Assembly: GCA_964007475.1 (NCBI GenBank)
Contig: OZ023275.1
Span: 10,333,829-10,397,828 of the forward strand
Length of the DNA: 64,000 nucleotides
Reading direction: 5' to 3'
DNA from: Hybos culiciformis
Lineage: Eukaryota > Arthropoda > Insecta > Diptera > Hybotidae
The notes under the pieces were generated by a model. It worked only from the letters and a program-made list of their open reading frames with translations, was not told where the DNA came from and did not search any database. Both the position numbers and the translations under genes were made by a program. This document shows, piece by piece, positions 37,912-56,049 of this stretch. Numbering within the stretch: the stretch's first letter is position 1; every line of letters begins with the position of its first letter.

Positions 37912-39747
37912 TTATCCTTGACTAAAAGACCTATTTTCATCTAAATTAGTCCAATCGGGTACTCTAGAACATTTCGAATAAGCTTCCTTATTTAGCGATT
38001 TACTTAAAACCAGATCTGTTCCACCGTAAATAGAACCACCAAGCCACGCAGTATAATTTTGTTTCGATGGAGATGAATGAAATTTAATAGATTTAACAAA
38101 AAGTCGTTCTTTGTACAAATCAGATTGTAATAAATTCAACAGTTCTGATCTTAATCGAGCTGTTAAACCAGTTATCATTGATGTTCCTCCTATTAAAAAA
38201 ATATTTTCAGCTAATTTCTTCCTCATGTCAACTGGACACATAAGAACCGCTTCGAGAATTTGATGCGGAAGGCTAGAATATTCGTTATCTTCCAAAAACA
38301 TTATTTCCATTAATGTTTCTCGCAACTGTCCAGGAATGCGGATAACTTCTTTGCCGTCAATTGGGTACTCAACGTCTAGTGGTAAAGGGTTAGGTAACTT
38401 GCCTAAAAGAAAATGAATTAGGTTTTCATAAGCAAAATTTAAGATATTTACAAGTTTACCAGCACTATATGCTTTTGCTCTATCAAGTGTTGTTACAAAA
38501 CAACATCTAACTTTTATGTCTTCTATAACTTGTTCTGTCAATAATTTATTATTAATACCATTTTCTACCAATTGTAATTTTAATTTTTCATGCATAGCTT
38601 CCGCAGCATAAGGCTGAGCTTGAAATGCTTTTAATACTTGTATTCCACTGAAAACAGGTACTATTGTTGTTTCTTTACTTCCCAAGTCAACAATTAACGC
38701 TGTATCCAGTCCCAATGTGGTAATTGACACCAAATGAGTTGGTAAAAATAATATCGAAGACACTTCAAAATGCCTAAATAAGACTTTGGCTATTGTTTCT
38801 CGAATTTCAGTAGGATTGAATACGCTCTCAACTAAAACGATTTTTCGATCTTTTGGACTTACCAAAACATATCTATAATAATTTAAAGGAAATAATTTGG
38901 TTTATTTTATAAATTTAAACTTTAAAATATATTGTTTTAATATAAAAATTCATCGCATTCTAAAGTCAAGACATTTCGTATTTTTATTTTGATCACGAAT
39001 CGTGACTTGTGATTCACGATCCATGACTCTTTATGGATAAATTAAGCGTATTTATCAATACCAAACTCATTTTATGTGTTCTCTTTACGTTTTTCAAACT
39101 TTTTTAATCCTATTTGTATTTATCAATACCAAGCTCATGGTTTCCAATATTATGTGTTCCCTTTACGGTTTTCAAACTTTTTTAATCCTCTTTGGGATTA
39201 AAAAAAATTTAGGAATACCAATAAAACACTTACTTAAAAAAAATTGCTTGAAAAAAATCGACTATTTGATCATAAATTTCTCCACTTTTCTCATAATCGA
39301 ATAACTTTTTTGTATTAGTTGTTCCAGCAATAAAAACTTCTGATGGAATAATGAATCTTGGAAACGCTTCAGCTGCAAAACCAATCCTGCAGAAAATTAC
39401 GTTTTTACAATATTTCAAACATTTCAAACATAAATTAAAAAAAAATGCCTCATATGTAGAAAATGGAATATGGGGCCTGTTTTCAACCTTTCCATCAAAA
39501 ATACACTTTTCTTTTAAGATCTACCTACCTTGGTCGCAATCGGGGACTTAACATTTGTTTTTACTAGGTTCCTTCTCTCTTCCCCGAAGAAATATGTAAT
39601 TCCCTAATTGTGATGAGGTGAAGGATAGAACCCCACATTTTCAGCAGGTCGTAAGTAGGGAATACAGAATACTCACTTTGTGTAGGCATTTCCAATATCT
39701 AAAACAACTGCAGGCTTTTCTTGCATTACCGTTTCATACAAAGGCAT
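37912..39747 (-). CDS. ACTR10: Actin-related protein 10 (dynactin pointed-end subunit Arp11)
   Basis: This is a divergent actin-fold protein of the pointed-end complex of dynactin, which works with cytoplasmic dynein in cargo transport. Three exons join in frame: 39747-39677, 39386-39234 and 38872-37912, giving 394 residues, slightly shorter than the human 417. The start is set by MPLYETVMQEKPAVVLDIGN, which matches the family N-terminus. Further matches are KIGFAAEAFPRFIIPSEV, the ribose/phosphate region VSPKDRKIVLVESVFNPTEI, LAENIFLIGGTSMITG and AWLGGSIYGG near the C-terminus, ending RVPDWTNLDENRSFSQG. It is clearly ACTR10 rather than conventional actin. The gene is divergent from TRMU; its ATG is about 100 bases from a hAT-type MITE. 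Confidence 0.94.
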
Positions 39748-39852
39748 GATGTTTTAATAACTCTTTTTGTTCGTATTGATTATTGAAAAAAAAATAAATA
39801 AATAAAAATTATGGATGACTATGGATGGATGAGTGATGCTGTTGATGTCAAC

Positions 39853-40096
39853 CAGACGCCGACGCGATCATATATTTTGAGCGACCGCAAGGTACGCAGC
39901 GAAATTTTTTGACCTAAGTAGGAGTAGCGACAAATTTTTAGTTGAAACGGTTTTTTTTTTTAACGGTTTTTTTTTTTAGCGATTATCAGCGACGCAGTAG
40001 CGAGCAATGATTTTTTTTTTAGCAGCAGTTCCAAAAAATTGAAAATATCGCTGCTAAGCCGCAGCGACCAAAAATATGATCGCGGCGCGGCGTCTG
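39853..40096. mobile_element. hAT-type MITE, 244 bp, with GCGAC/AGCGA words
   Basis: The ends CAGACGCCGACGCGATCATA and its right-hand mirror (TATGATCGCGGCGCGGCGTCTG in part) are inverted repeats. An exact 8-bp duplication ATGTCAAC flanks them (39845-39852 and 40097-40104). The interior repeats AGCGAC or GTCGCT-like words. It sits in the ACTR10/TRMU shared upstream region. Confidence 0.9.
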
Positions 40097-40211
40097 ATGT
40101 CAACAAATAGTCTGTTGTCTGTTTTCTTCCGCAGTATTGCCAGATCTTTTTTCAATGATTTTTTATTTTTTGACATTTGCAATTATGTGTATTTTTGTAT
40201 AGGTTATATGG

Positions 40212-40548
40212 GGGGGTTGGACAATTGTCCGCGGGACATTTGTCCGCGATTTGTTTTTGTATCGCGGACATCAAAATGACATTTGTCCGCGATTCGAAAT
40301 GACTTTTGTCCGCCGCGGACAAATGTCATTTGGCAAAATGTCATTTGTCCGCGTGTCATTTAATCGCGGACAAATGTCATTTTGCAAAATGTCATTTGTC
40401 CGCTCATTTTGAGACATTTGTCCGCGGCGGACAAATGTCATTTTACAATCGCGGACAAATGTCATTTTGTAAAATGACATTTGTCCGCGAAGTTTTCCAT
40501 ACAAATTTCATCGCGGACAAATGTCCCGCGGACAAATGTCACGGCGCC
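40212..40548. mobile_element. MULE-like MITE built from about 15 copies of GCGGACAAATGTC
   Basis: Roughly eight copies of (ATTTGTCCGCG) and seven of its complement fill 337 bp, often followed by ATTTTG. The two ends are inverted copies (GACAATTGTCCGCGGGAC against GACATTTGTCCGCGGGAC). A 9-bp duplication GTTATATGG flanks the element (40203-40211 and 40549-40557); nine bases is the usual duplication of Mutator-like elements. Local GC is far above the surroundings. Confidence 0.88.
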
Positions 40549-40592
40549 GTTATATGGTTACTTTAATATTAAGGCTAAAGTGCAGTTTATGT

Positions 40593-40820
40593 GAACCACT
40601 CAGAACCGGCAGAAACTTGAGAGGGGGTTGAGATGGTGCCCAAACTGCCAAAACTGAAATCAGTTCTTGGGGCAAAGGTGCGTTTCGGAGATATGGCCCC
40701 CCAAAGTTTTCGTACATTTTGTATGGGCAATTTTTTTTTTTGCTCGATTTGCCTCATTTTTTTTGTAGAGAGTATAGGGGGTGGCGCCGCAAATCCCACT
40801 GACCAACCACCAGACCGCCA
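40593..40820. repeat. Mosaic of dispersed repeats
   Basis: 40593-40780 is the inverse of 14740-15010. The following CGCCGCAAATCCCACTGACC at about 40783 matches the core of the 18066-18882 foldback and the 57090-57115 segment in the opposite sense. It is non-coding. Confidence 0.7.
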
Positions 40821-40983
40821 AAAAATTCGGCCGGAAAATTCAACCGGATTAGAGTTTGAACGGATTCCTGTTCCTGACAGAGGCCTAAATTAGTTCTGTT
40901 CTGGCAACCCTGACAATAGTACAGATTTGAAATACATAACTAAAAATTCTCAATCTTATAAACTTTTATATACTTTTATACTG

Positions 40984-43299
40984 ATGATGAAAAATAAAAT
41001 TAGAAAAGTCGTCCTAGGAATGTCTGGGGGAGTTGACTCAGCAGTAAGCGCTAAAATTTTAAAAGATAAAGGTAGGTAAAGCCTTTAGGTTATGAATTAC
41101 TTGATAAAGTGAATTGCTGACCATAATTAAACCACATGAGTGATTACGGATTAAATTAACAGAATCAAAACTTATTGAAGTTAAGAACCTAATCGGATGT
41201 TTCATTTTAGGATTTCAAGTTTACGGCGCTTTTCTAAAAAACTGGGATGAAATTGATGAAACTGGAGTGTGCAGTGGTGAAAAAGACTTTGCGGATGCTG
41301 AATTCATATGCAAAAAATTAGAAATACCAGTAATTAAAGTTAATTTTGTTAAGGACTATTGGAACTTCGTTTTTGAGTAGGTGTGGTGCGATACCTTTTT
41401 TTTTTTTTTTTTACTGAAATGTAGTAAATAGATAGGAAGTATCCAGTATGTATACAAATGTTCCAGATAGGTTTTTCTAATAATTAGTTAATTCATAATA
41501 TTAAACGAGTGTCTGTCTTACAAGAATTTAAAACTGGTTTTGAAGCTTAGGGACGTTTCTGACGGCCAACACAGAAATAATTGAATACCTAGGTAGGTAC
41601 CCTTTCAAAAAAGATATTTAATAAAGTCTGGAATGCAGGTGGACATTTTAAAAAACTATAAACGCGATTAGTAGGTAGATTACGAAATTAATTTAAAATT
41701 TAAATTTTTTGCATACAATGTGCAATATAGGTATTATTTAAATTATAAAATGTAAGTACCCACACTAAACTTTGTTAGTTTTACAAAGGTGTTTATTTGA
41801 TTCATGTCTTGTACGAAGCTTAATGTCAAATGTATTTGTTTATTTTTCGTTATAAAATTGTATATCAAAATACTTTATAGGTACTTAAAACAGTAGAAGT
41901 TTTTTTTACGGGTCAAATAACTAGCAAAATCTTACAATTGCACAATTTTCTAAACTTGAATTAATGAATTCATTTCTTTTTAGAGATTTTTTGGACGATT
42001 ATAAAAATGGTCTCACTCCGAATCCAGACATATTATGCAACAGATATATTAAATTTGATAAATTTTTCAAATTCGCAAAAAATTCTTTGAATGCTGATGC
42101 TATAGCTACAGGACATTATGTAATGATACTTGAAAATTAACGTCTAGATTAAAAGGCAAAGATTAATGATAATTTTTTTAATTTAAGGCTCAATCGTCTT
42201 TTGGAAATTTTTTGGAAAATTATAATTCAAATAAGGGTAATTACTCAATTAAATAATGATGAAAACAATAAATATTTCAAATTGCCTAATGCATATTTAA
42301 TAAAAAGTTATACTCTTAATTGATGGAGCTCCCAATACAAAATGGAACATAATTAAATATTACACGCTGTTACACACAGATATGTAGAGATGTTCAATAA
42401 TCTTTAAAGACTAATCTGTTGCAAAAAGGAAAATGCGTACCTTGCTTTCCAATGCCAAAAAGGATTTCACTATCATAAACTGAATTTTGGGTGTTTACCT
42501 TGGATATAATGACTTATTTTCTTTCCAGAAGCTAAATTATTGATTGCGGCGGATTCATTTAAAGATCAAACATTTTTCTTATCGAGAATTCGCCAAGAAG
42601 CCTTACGAAACTGGATGTTCCCAATAGGAAATCTTGAAAAAAAGAGAGTCAAAGAAATAGCAAAAGAAATTGGTTTGGAAAATATTGCTGCAAAAAAAGA
42701 AAGTACCGGAATTTGTTTTATTGGGAAACGAAATTTTAAAGAATTTATAAATACGGTAATTATTTTTCTAGGAAATTGTGTAAACCAGCAATAATTTTGT
42801 TTTCTAGTATGTGGATGACAAACCTGGAGACTTTGTAGATATCGACACTGAACAAATAATTGGATCACATAATGGTATTCATCAATGGACAATTGGTCAA
42901 AGATGTAAAATATCTGGTTGCTTAAAACCATATTTTGTTTCAAAAAAAGATCCTACAACAAATGTTATTTTCGTAGCAGCTGGAAGTAATCATCCGTCAT
43001 TGTATTCTAAAATATTGTGTACTCATGATCCATCATGGATACGAAATATAGAAATTACAAAAAATTTGGAGCTTAAATTTCGATTTCAACATACTAAACC
43101 TTTAGTGAAATGCACAATTTCAGAAAACTATAATAATTTTTTAAAAATTGATTTAGAAAAACCTCTTAGAGCTATAACTCCTGGACAATTTGGAGTTTTT
43201 TATTTAGAGAATGAATGTTTAGGGTCCGTTAGAATCTTGTCTGACGACAAACTTGATAAAAAACTAAAATGTAGTAGATTGTTGAATAGCTTGAAATAG
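40984..43299 (+). CDS. TRMU: Mitochondrial tRNA-specific 2-thiouridylase 1
   Basis: This MnmA-family enzyme adds sulfur to U34 of mitochondrial tRNAs for Lys, Glu and Gln, using ATP to adenylate the base. Six exons join in frame: 40984-41071, 41211-41376, 41984-42119, 42188-42236, 42529-42755 and 42808-43299, giving 385 residues. The PP-loop SGGVDS is at 14-19. The catalytic cysteines are C103 in NPDILCN and C209 in [28 protein letters not shown] and HQWTIGQRC match the family, as does the C-terminal barrel ([18 protein letters not shown]). A second ATG at 40987 could also be used. The N-terminus is short and basic; whether it works as a mitochondrial targeting sequence is unclear, and an upstream exon cannot be excluded. 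Confidence 0.94.
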
Positions 43300-44232
43300 T
43301 AGATTTATGAAATTTTATTTCAAATTCTAAAAATTAAATAAAATGTTATATTACAATTGATTTAAATTAAATTAATTAATTATTATTTATTTTTACTTAT
43401 TATCTAGTTTATTAGTTCATTTGTTCTAAAACCATAAATTACATCTTTTTTTTTTTATTTTTGCTAGTTATTTCAAAATTTTTTACGATGATTAATTTGT
43501 TCAAAGAATTTCGTCTTCACATAAATTATTAACAAGAGTTTATTTGAATTAATTATAATTAAATTTAATTTGATTCTATTATAATAATATTCTTTCCGCG
43601 AGAAAAAGAGGAATATTTTATTTTTTCAAGAAACTGAAATTAGAAAAAAAATCCGGAATTTAGGGAAAAAATTTAAAATTAGAAATTTTTATTCATGAAA
43701 TTTCTAAAGAAATTAAGCCTTTGCAATATGAACCTTATTTCAAATTTTACTGAAATGTTTCAATAAAAATAGAGCGAAATCCAAAAACCATAAAATCAGT
43801 CAAGTTTGTGATCAAATTATAAAATACGCTTAGTTTTCTTTCTGATCTGGTTGAAGAGGTAAATTCCATTACAATATTTCAAAATTTGAAAACAATTAAG
43901 AAATCAAAAGCAAAATTACATTTAGATATCTCCTGTTATTTGGATAATAATTAGAACCTTAAATGTTAATACATAACAAAATTATGTGTGGAACAAAAAC
44001 TAAAAATAAAATAAATTAATTGTGACAATTTTTTTTTTAATTAGAAAGTTTTCCTGGTCAAAAAAATACAACAACGAAAATGAAAGAAATTTCTCAAATT
44101 ATAATTTATAAAAAATTCGCCTTATTACAATTTACTTTCCTAAGTCGTTTTCTGGCGGTAGATTACTATATTAAAAAAAATGTATAGTTACTTTATATAT
44201 TTAAAAAATACAATTAAATAAATTTAATTCTC
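43300..44232. other. Intergenic region between convergent TRMU and CDC45
   Basis: AT-rich 3' flanking DNA of two convergent genes. No further gene, RNA or inverted-repeat element was recognised. Confidence 0.5.
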
Positions 44233-46546
44233 CTAGCTCAAAAGTACAGTCAATGCATCTAAAAATTTCGTTATATCAGATTGTTTTATTTGAATAACAT
44301 TTGATTCAAAAGAATCTTGTAGTATTGTTGAATTACTTTTAATAGCGGCTTGTTCGAAAGCCTTACCAAAAAAAGTTTTTGGTGAATCCTCTCGTACAGG
44401 TGGTATTCCAACAAGTAGACATAATCCTTGTTCTGAATACAGTACACAGCTTGCAATCAATGGTAAATCTGGAGCTCTCCTCTGTCTCGATATCGATACA
44501 TGACCATTCAATATGAATTTTGCTAATAACGTTAATCCATGTGGGTATGAAAAAAATGGATGTTCTTCATTTAAAATAAAATATAAAAATGGCCCTGCCG
44601 AGTGAACTTGACGCATTTCTAAACTACTTTGTACTTGTTTAAAAATTGCCGATAACAGTTGTTTTGCGCAATCAATTCCTATTAATAATATGTTTTTATT
44701 ATTTCGAGCTAAACTATCTAATGCTTCTAAAAAACAGTCTTCAGGTGTTTTATCATTTTTCACAGATTCTAATATGGCTAACATGGCATAAACATAATCC
44801 GCAGCCGAAAATCTATTTCGGTAACCAAAATGTAATGTAAATGAACCATAAACTATTTCAGATATGCCATATTTTTCTGATAATTTTTCAATCATGGAAT
44901 AAAATTCTTGACGTAACACCATATCCATAGAATTAAAAGTTTGCTTAGCTTGTACCAATGGTAAACCCATTTCTACCAAAAGTTCGTGCAATTTTTTCTC
45001 TCCACGTAAAGTCCAAAGTTTTAATTTACATGCACAGTACATTGAGTATCTTGAAAGAGTGAATTAAAAAATTTAATTTAAAATAATGTCTTAATTAGAA
45101 TTAAAAAAATTGTCGAAAACAATACGCTAAAAATTTAGAATGAATCAAAAATACATATATATCTAGGCCAAAACAAAATAAAATAAAAAAATAAATGTAT
45201 ACAATGTATTTTAGCTGAATTCGTTATTTTCAACAATTGAGTCGTAAAAAGAGATCTACCTCATTGATTCTTGAACACTCCAATGACGATATAATGCTAA
45301 TCGTAAATCATTTTCAAAAACAATTTTACTTGCACTTTGATTATTTTGATCGCTGGATTTTTTTGTTAATCTAGAAACATGACCTTGTATGTTGTCAAGC
45401 TCTAATGTGTATGTTGAGCTTTCAATTTTGCCCATTAAAAGTTGTTCTGTTGTACCAACAATTGCCCACCACAATAAATCAATTGAATCTTTTGAAAGCT
45501 TCCAAGCCAATTCAAAAATATTTAATGATGTACTTCTTGCATAATAACTGTATTGTGTATAGTCGAACATAATGCGATCTCTTTCTTGTTCCCATGATCT
45601 TCGCTGACGTTGTCTTAAAACTCGTTGTTCATGTCTTTGTGCATAGCCCCCTGCGAGATTATCTTCATCTGAATCATTAAGATCACTTTCATCAGTTTCA
45701 TTATCAGATTCTCTAAAAATTGATTCAAATGCTGGGATAGATTCTTCGCCCTTCGCGTCACTCAGAATACATATCTAAAAAACAAAATATTTGAAAAAAA
45801 CTTATTGGAAAATAAACATTAAGCTGTTCGTCGAAGGATTCATAACAGTTTTTTTTGTTTTATTAATAATTATTCTCGATAGATAGGTAATTCATAAACT
45901 ACCTACATACAATTACTATTATTACGTTTCCTTTCCAAGGATCAGTTGAAATAGAGTTTAGTTTTCGTTCGTTAAGATCGATATTAAACCCCAAGAGAAT
46001 CAAAATTTAAAGTTATTTTCACAAAATTCAATGAATAAATATTTCTATATTAGTTTCACTTAAATGTTTGATTATATAAAAGATGCCAAATATTTAAAAT
46101 TAGGTACCTACAAAGACATTTTTACTGAGTTAGGTAGGTAAATAGGTACCACGAAAGTTAAATAATAAAATTAAATTAATAATAAGGTGTCTGTCTGTTC
46201 TCACCTGCCTATCACTATAAACATTACAAACATCAAGTGGACGATGTGAATCACAAACAAAAAAAATAATATCATCGTCAGGTCGGAGAAATTCGATAAT
46301 ATCGACACAACCACCGCAATTTATTAAAATTACATATTTAACACCGTCACAATTTTCATTGTAAGCTCTCTGAAGTCCAGCTAATCCCATTATAGGAACT
46401 ACAGAATATATCATATTATCATACTTAAATAAAGATTGAAGAATTCTACTTGCACATATTGCGTCAATATCATAATTAACAATTATTAAAATACGTTTTC
46501 CAATTAATACATTATAAAATTCTGTACGAAAATCTTGAATGAACAT
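44233..46546 (-). CDS. CDC45: Cell division control protein 45
   Basis: CDC45 is part of the CMG helicase (with MCM2-7 and GINS) that unwinds DNA at replication forks in the nucleus. Three exons join in frame: 46546-46205, 45774-45260 and 45049-44233, giving 557 residues, against 566 in human. The DHH-like N-terminal fold is visible in RILIIVNYDIDAICASRILQ and DDDIIFFVCDSHRP. The acidic loop (SDNETDESDLNDSDEDN) is followed by RRQRRSWEQERDRI-like basic sequence, then FELAWKLSKDSIDLLWWAIV, LWTLRGEKKLHELLVEMGLP and the C-terminal FFGKAFEQAA and FLDALTVLLS. The start is the first ATG and matches the family N-terminus MF.xDFR.EFY. Confidence 0.96.
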
Positions 46547-47117
46547 TTTAAGCTAAGTATTATGTTTTTTAAATAATAAAATTAATTTTTCTTTTCTCAA
46601 TCTCTAATTTAGCTTAATTAGCCTTCTCCACTAACTAAGTACTGCTGCTGGTGGTGGTGCTTGCTTTTAATATCATTTTTCTTTCTTTTTGTTAAAATTT
46701 CAAAAGTGCAGGTATTTTTATTTTACTAATAATTTATTAATTTATTTATTTATTTTTTTGAGTCTGAATTTTTGTCTTTTATAATTTAAATGTTATGATT
46801 TCGATATATATAGTAATATAGTTATATTCTTTAATACTTAAATCTTATTTTGGTTTTCTTTATTATTTTATATATATGATTGTTTATGGCGCCCAAATTC
46901 GGCAGTAAGTTAATCCGATATAAACAAAATGTAAACAATTATTAGTTTTATAACAGCATAGTCTTTTGATCGTAAACTATATCCTTACTATGTCGCCTAA
47001 CATCAAATTCATAAGAGCGAAATACCATTATGTAATAATATAAATTTTGAAGATCGACTTATAAATGCGATCAAAATTTAAAGTATGAATCATTTTTGAA
47101 ATTTTTCACACTTAAAC

Positions 47118-47480
47118 CAGACTCCGACGCCGACAAGAAAATACGCCGTGCGCTGCCCATCGCAACCGATTTTTTTGTCCGCCGTCGCAAAACGTTTTTG
47201 TCGACGTCTCAGGGCGTACGCACTTCGTCGCATTTTATATTTTTTATCGGCGTGCCAAAAAAATTTCTTATATTTTTTCGGTTTTTTAGTTATTTTTTTC
47301 AATTTTTTTTTTTTTTTTTTTGTTTTTTTTTTTTTTTTTTTGTTTTTTTTTTTTTTTTTTTTGCTCTTTTCTTTTTTTTTTTTTTTTTGTTTTTTTTTGC
47401 ACGCCGATGGCGCTGCCCGTCGCTAACTTTTTTTTCTAAGCGCGTCGCCGCAGCCAAAAACTCGTCGGCGTCGGCGTCTG
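47118..47480. mobile_element. hAT-type MITE, 363 bp, with CGCCG/GCGTC words
   Basis: The ends CAGACTCCGACGCCGACAAG and its mirror (CTCGTCGGCG then TCGGCGTCTG) are inverted repeats. An exact 8-bp duplication ACTTAAAC flanks them (47110-47117 and 47481-47488). The interior carries CGTCGC, GCGCTGCCC and related words in both orientations and a T run of about 100 bases. It is upstream of CDC45. Confidence 0.92.
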
Positions 47481-47928
47481 ACTTAAACGTTATTGGCTAA
47501 TGATTTTTTAATTATTATGTTTCTTTTTCACTTTTTTTTTGAGCACCTCCAAGACCGTGGCACTTAAAAATGGGTTTTTACTTGGTTTGCAAAATCGATT
47601 TTCAACAAAGAGTGGCGTATTAGTTTTTTCACTATTTAACTTGAAAATTTGTTTCCGAAATGACGTTTGATTCCAAATTTAATGTCAAACTTTTAATTTT
47701 TGTACATAAGAAATCATTTCCAGATCTTAAATTATTTCTATCTCCTAAATGGAGAATTTCTAAGTAATTCTATATTAGTTTCACTTAAATGAATTCTCGT
47801 AAATTTTATAATACCATATAATATCTAACTAACTCCTTTGTTTGAAGCTTTATGTGAAATATGATTCTCGTTTTGCCATTTTCAAGAATTTTAAAAATAG
47901 TGGTGTCGTTAATGTGCATTTCAAAGGT

Positions 47929-48004
47929 ATAATCATAAAGTAAGTATAAATAAGACAAATTGTATGGAATGAATTTCTCATATTTATACTTACTTTATGA
48001 TTAT
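47929..48004. repeat. Perfect 24-bp inverted repeat with 28-base loop
   Basis: Positions 47929-47952 and 47981-48004 are exact reverse complements (outermost bases ATAATCATAAAG). It is intergenic, AT-rich and could form a stable hairpin, either a tiny foldback or a small hairpin RNA; nothing else supports a transcript. Confidence 0.7.
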
Positions 48005-48956
48005 GGTATAATCAAATAAATAAGAGTTTTGTTATATTGCTAAACGAAATCTTAAGTAAATTTAGAAGCATCACAAAAATTTATGGTTTGCTATTAAAAA
48101 AAGTATTTTAATTTAAGCAAAATAAATAAAGTTTACTTTTAATTTTAATAATTTTATTTTACTCCAATAAAATATGGTACATTCAATTAAAAAATATTAA
48201 AATATAAAACAATATTTAGGAAAAAAAAATTTACAGAAAAAATTATTCTAAAATGCTTACTAACTAAAATAAAAAATTGGAATGTAAGTAATACAGTTAA
48301 AATTTAATATAAAATTCAAACTTTAAACATAATGATAACGATAAAATAAAAAAAAAGTTGTATACAAAACTTATAATTCGAAGGACAATTTTTTCAACAA
48401 AAAAGAAGATGAAAAAGTGAATAAAACAAAATTGTTTTTATAAAGTTATTTTAATACTTAATTACCTTACTAACTTATAGGGTAGTATAATTATAATGTT
48501 CGATGTTCATTTTCTAGAAAAGCTGCTCAACAAATTTGTCATAAAATTAATTTCATAAAGCCATATTCAAAATTAAATCTAAAGTTCCTATTTTAAACCA
48601 ATTCGTATGAGTACGCATATTGTAGAAGAGCATGTTTTATATTTTATATTAAAAGTAAGTTAAGTTTAGCAAAAAATATGTTTGAAACTCTATCGTTTAA
48701 AGGCACTTGGATTTAACTGGTTCTTTTATAAAATACTTTTAAACATGTGATAAAATTTATACTGATTTCAAATAAATGCCATCCCATTGCTTCAAATCAT
48801 GATAAAATAATTATTAAATTTTGTTCATAAACAATGTAAACATGTTATACTTTGAATTTCTTAAAATTATGATATAAAATATAAGTAGTGCTTCGTACTT
48901 ATGTAATTATGAATACTTTATGTCATTTCGATATTGAAAATCGTCAATATGTAAAT

Positions 48957-55107
<6,151 letters not shown>

Positions 55108-55593
55108 TTTTTTTTTTTCAATTTAATTTTAATTTGTTTTTTTTTTTTTAATTCAAATAAACAAAAATATTAAAATAAAAATATTTTCATAAGAATCCCA
55201 TGAATTTTTTTTTCTTCTAATTAAAATTTTTTAATTGAATTTTAATCGCGTAATTTTTTCACAATTTTACAAAAAATATTGGACGGAAAAACAAATAAAG
55301 AACAAAAAAACACAATTATTATTTAATTTTAATTTTTTATTAATACCTAAATTTAATGTAGTCTTGTTTAATATAAAAAAAATTCAAATTAAATAAAGAA
55401 AAAACTAAAAAATAAATAACATCGTCGTCACAAAAATAAAACTTCTTTTATTAGGGTTATCGTTAGTTAATTTTCGGAAAATCACCTTTCTGGAAATTGT
55501 AAACAAAAATAGTGGCTTACAAAATTTTTTTAATTTCTTTGCTGGAGGAGTATTCTAAATTACGTTCGAACACAAAAATCGAACGAAAATCTT

Positions 55594-56009
55594 ATATGGT
55601 GTTCGCATTAGGAGAATATTAGTGGAATATGCTGTTATCCGGAATATTTCAGGAATATGAACTGGATTTTTCATACAAAAAAATATTCCGGAATATGTAT
55701 ATTCCATTTTCATATTCTAGTTTGTCAGGGTTAGAATTCTACATTTATAGTTATTTTCACTCATTTTTTGAAATTTTGTTATAGTTGACAACAATTTTTT
55801 TGTCAAATTTGAGTCAAAATGAAAAAAAAAACAAAAAAAATTGATAAAAAGCGAGATAAAAAGTCAAGATTTTCAACAACAAAAACTTTTTCTCTTTCTC
55901 AATTTTTTTTTTTACATCATCAAATTCCAGTTCTCATCAAATTTTGTAATGCGAACGGCAATTTGTTTTCCAGAATACAAAGGGAATTTAAATTATAATG
56001 CGAACAAGG
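55594..56009. mobile_element. MITE with GTTCGCATTA terminal inverted repeats, copy 2
   Basis: It begins GGTGTTCGCATTA and ends TAATGCGAACAAGG and is the reverse complement of the element at 6748-7164 nearly base for base, differing mainly in homopolymer length. It lies about 490 bases upstream of the kinase start codon. The near identity of the copies suggests recent activity. Confidence 0.87.
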
Positions 56010-56049
56010 TAACTCTCCTTTCCATTCAAATGATCACGGTCACAATTTA

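Noticed and set aside
40076..40566. Cysteine/histidine-rich frames resembling repeats (ADKCHLAKCHLS)
   Set aside because: They are translations of the GCGGACAAATGTC word array, not a zinc-binding protein.
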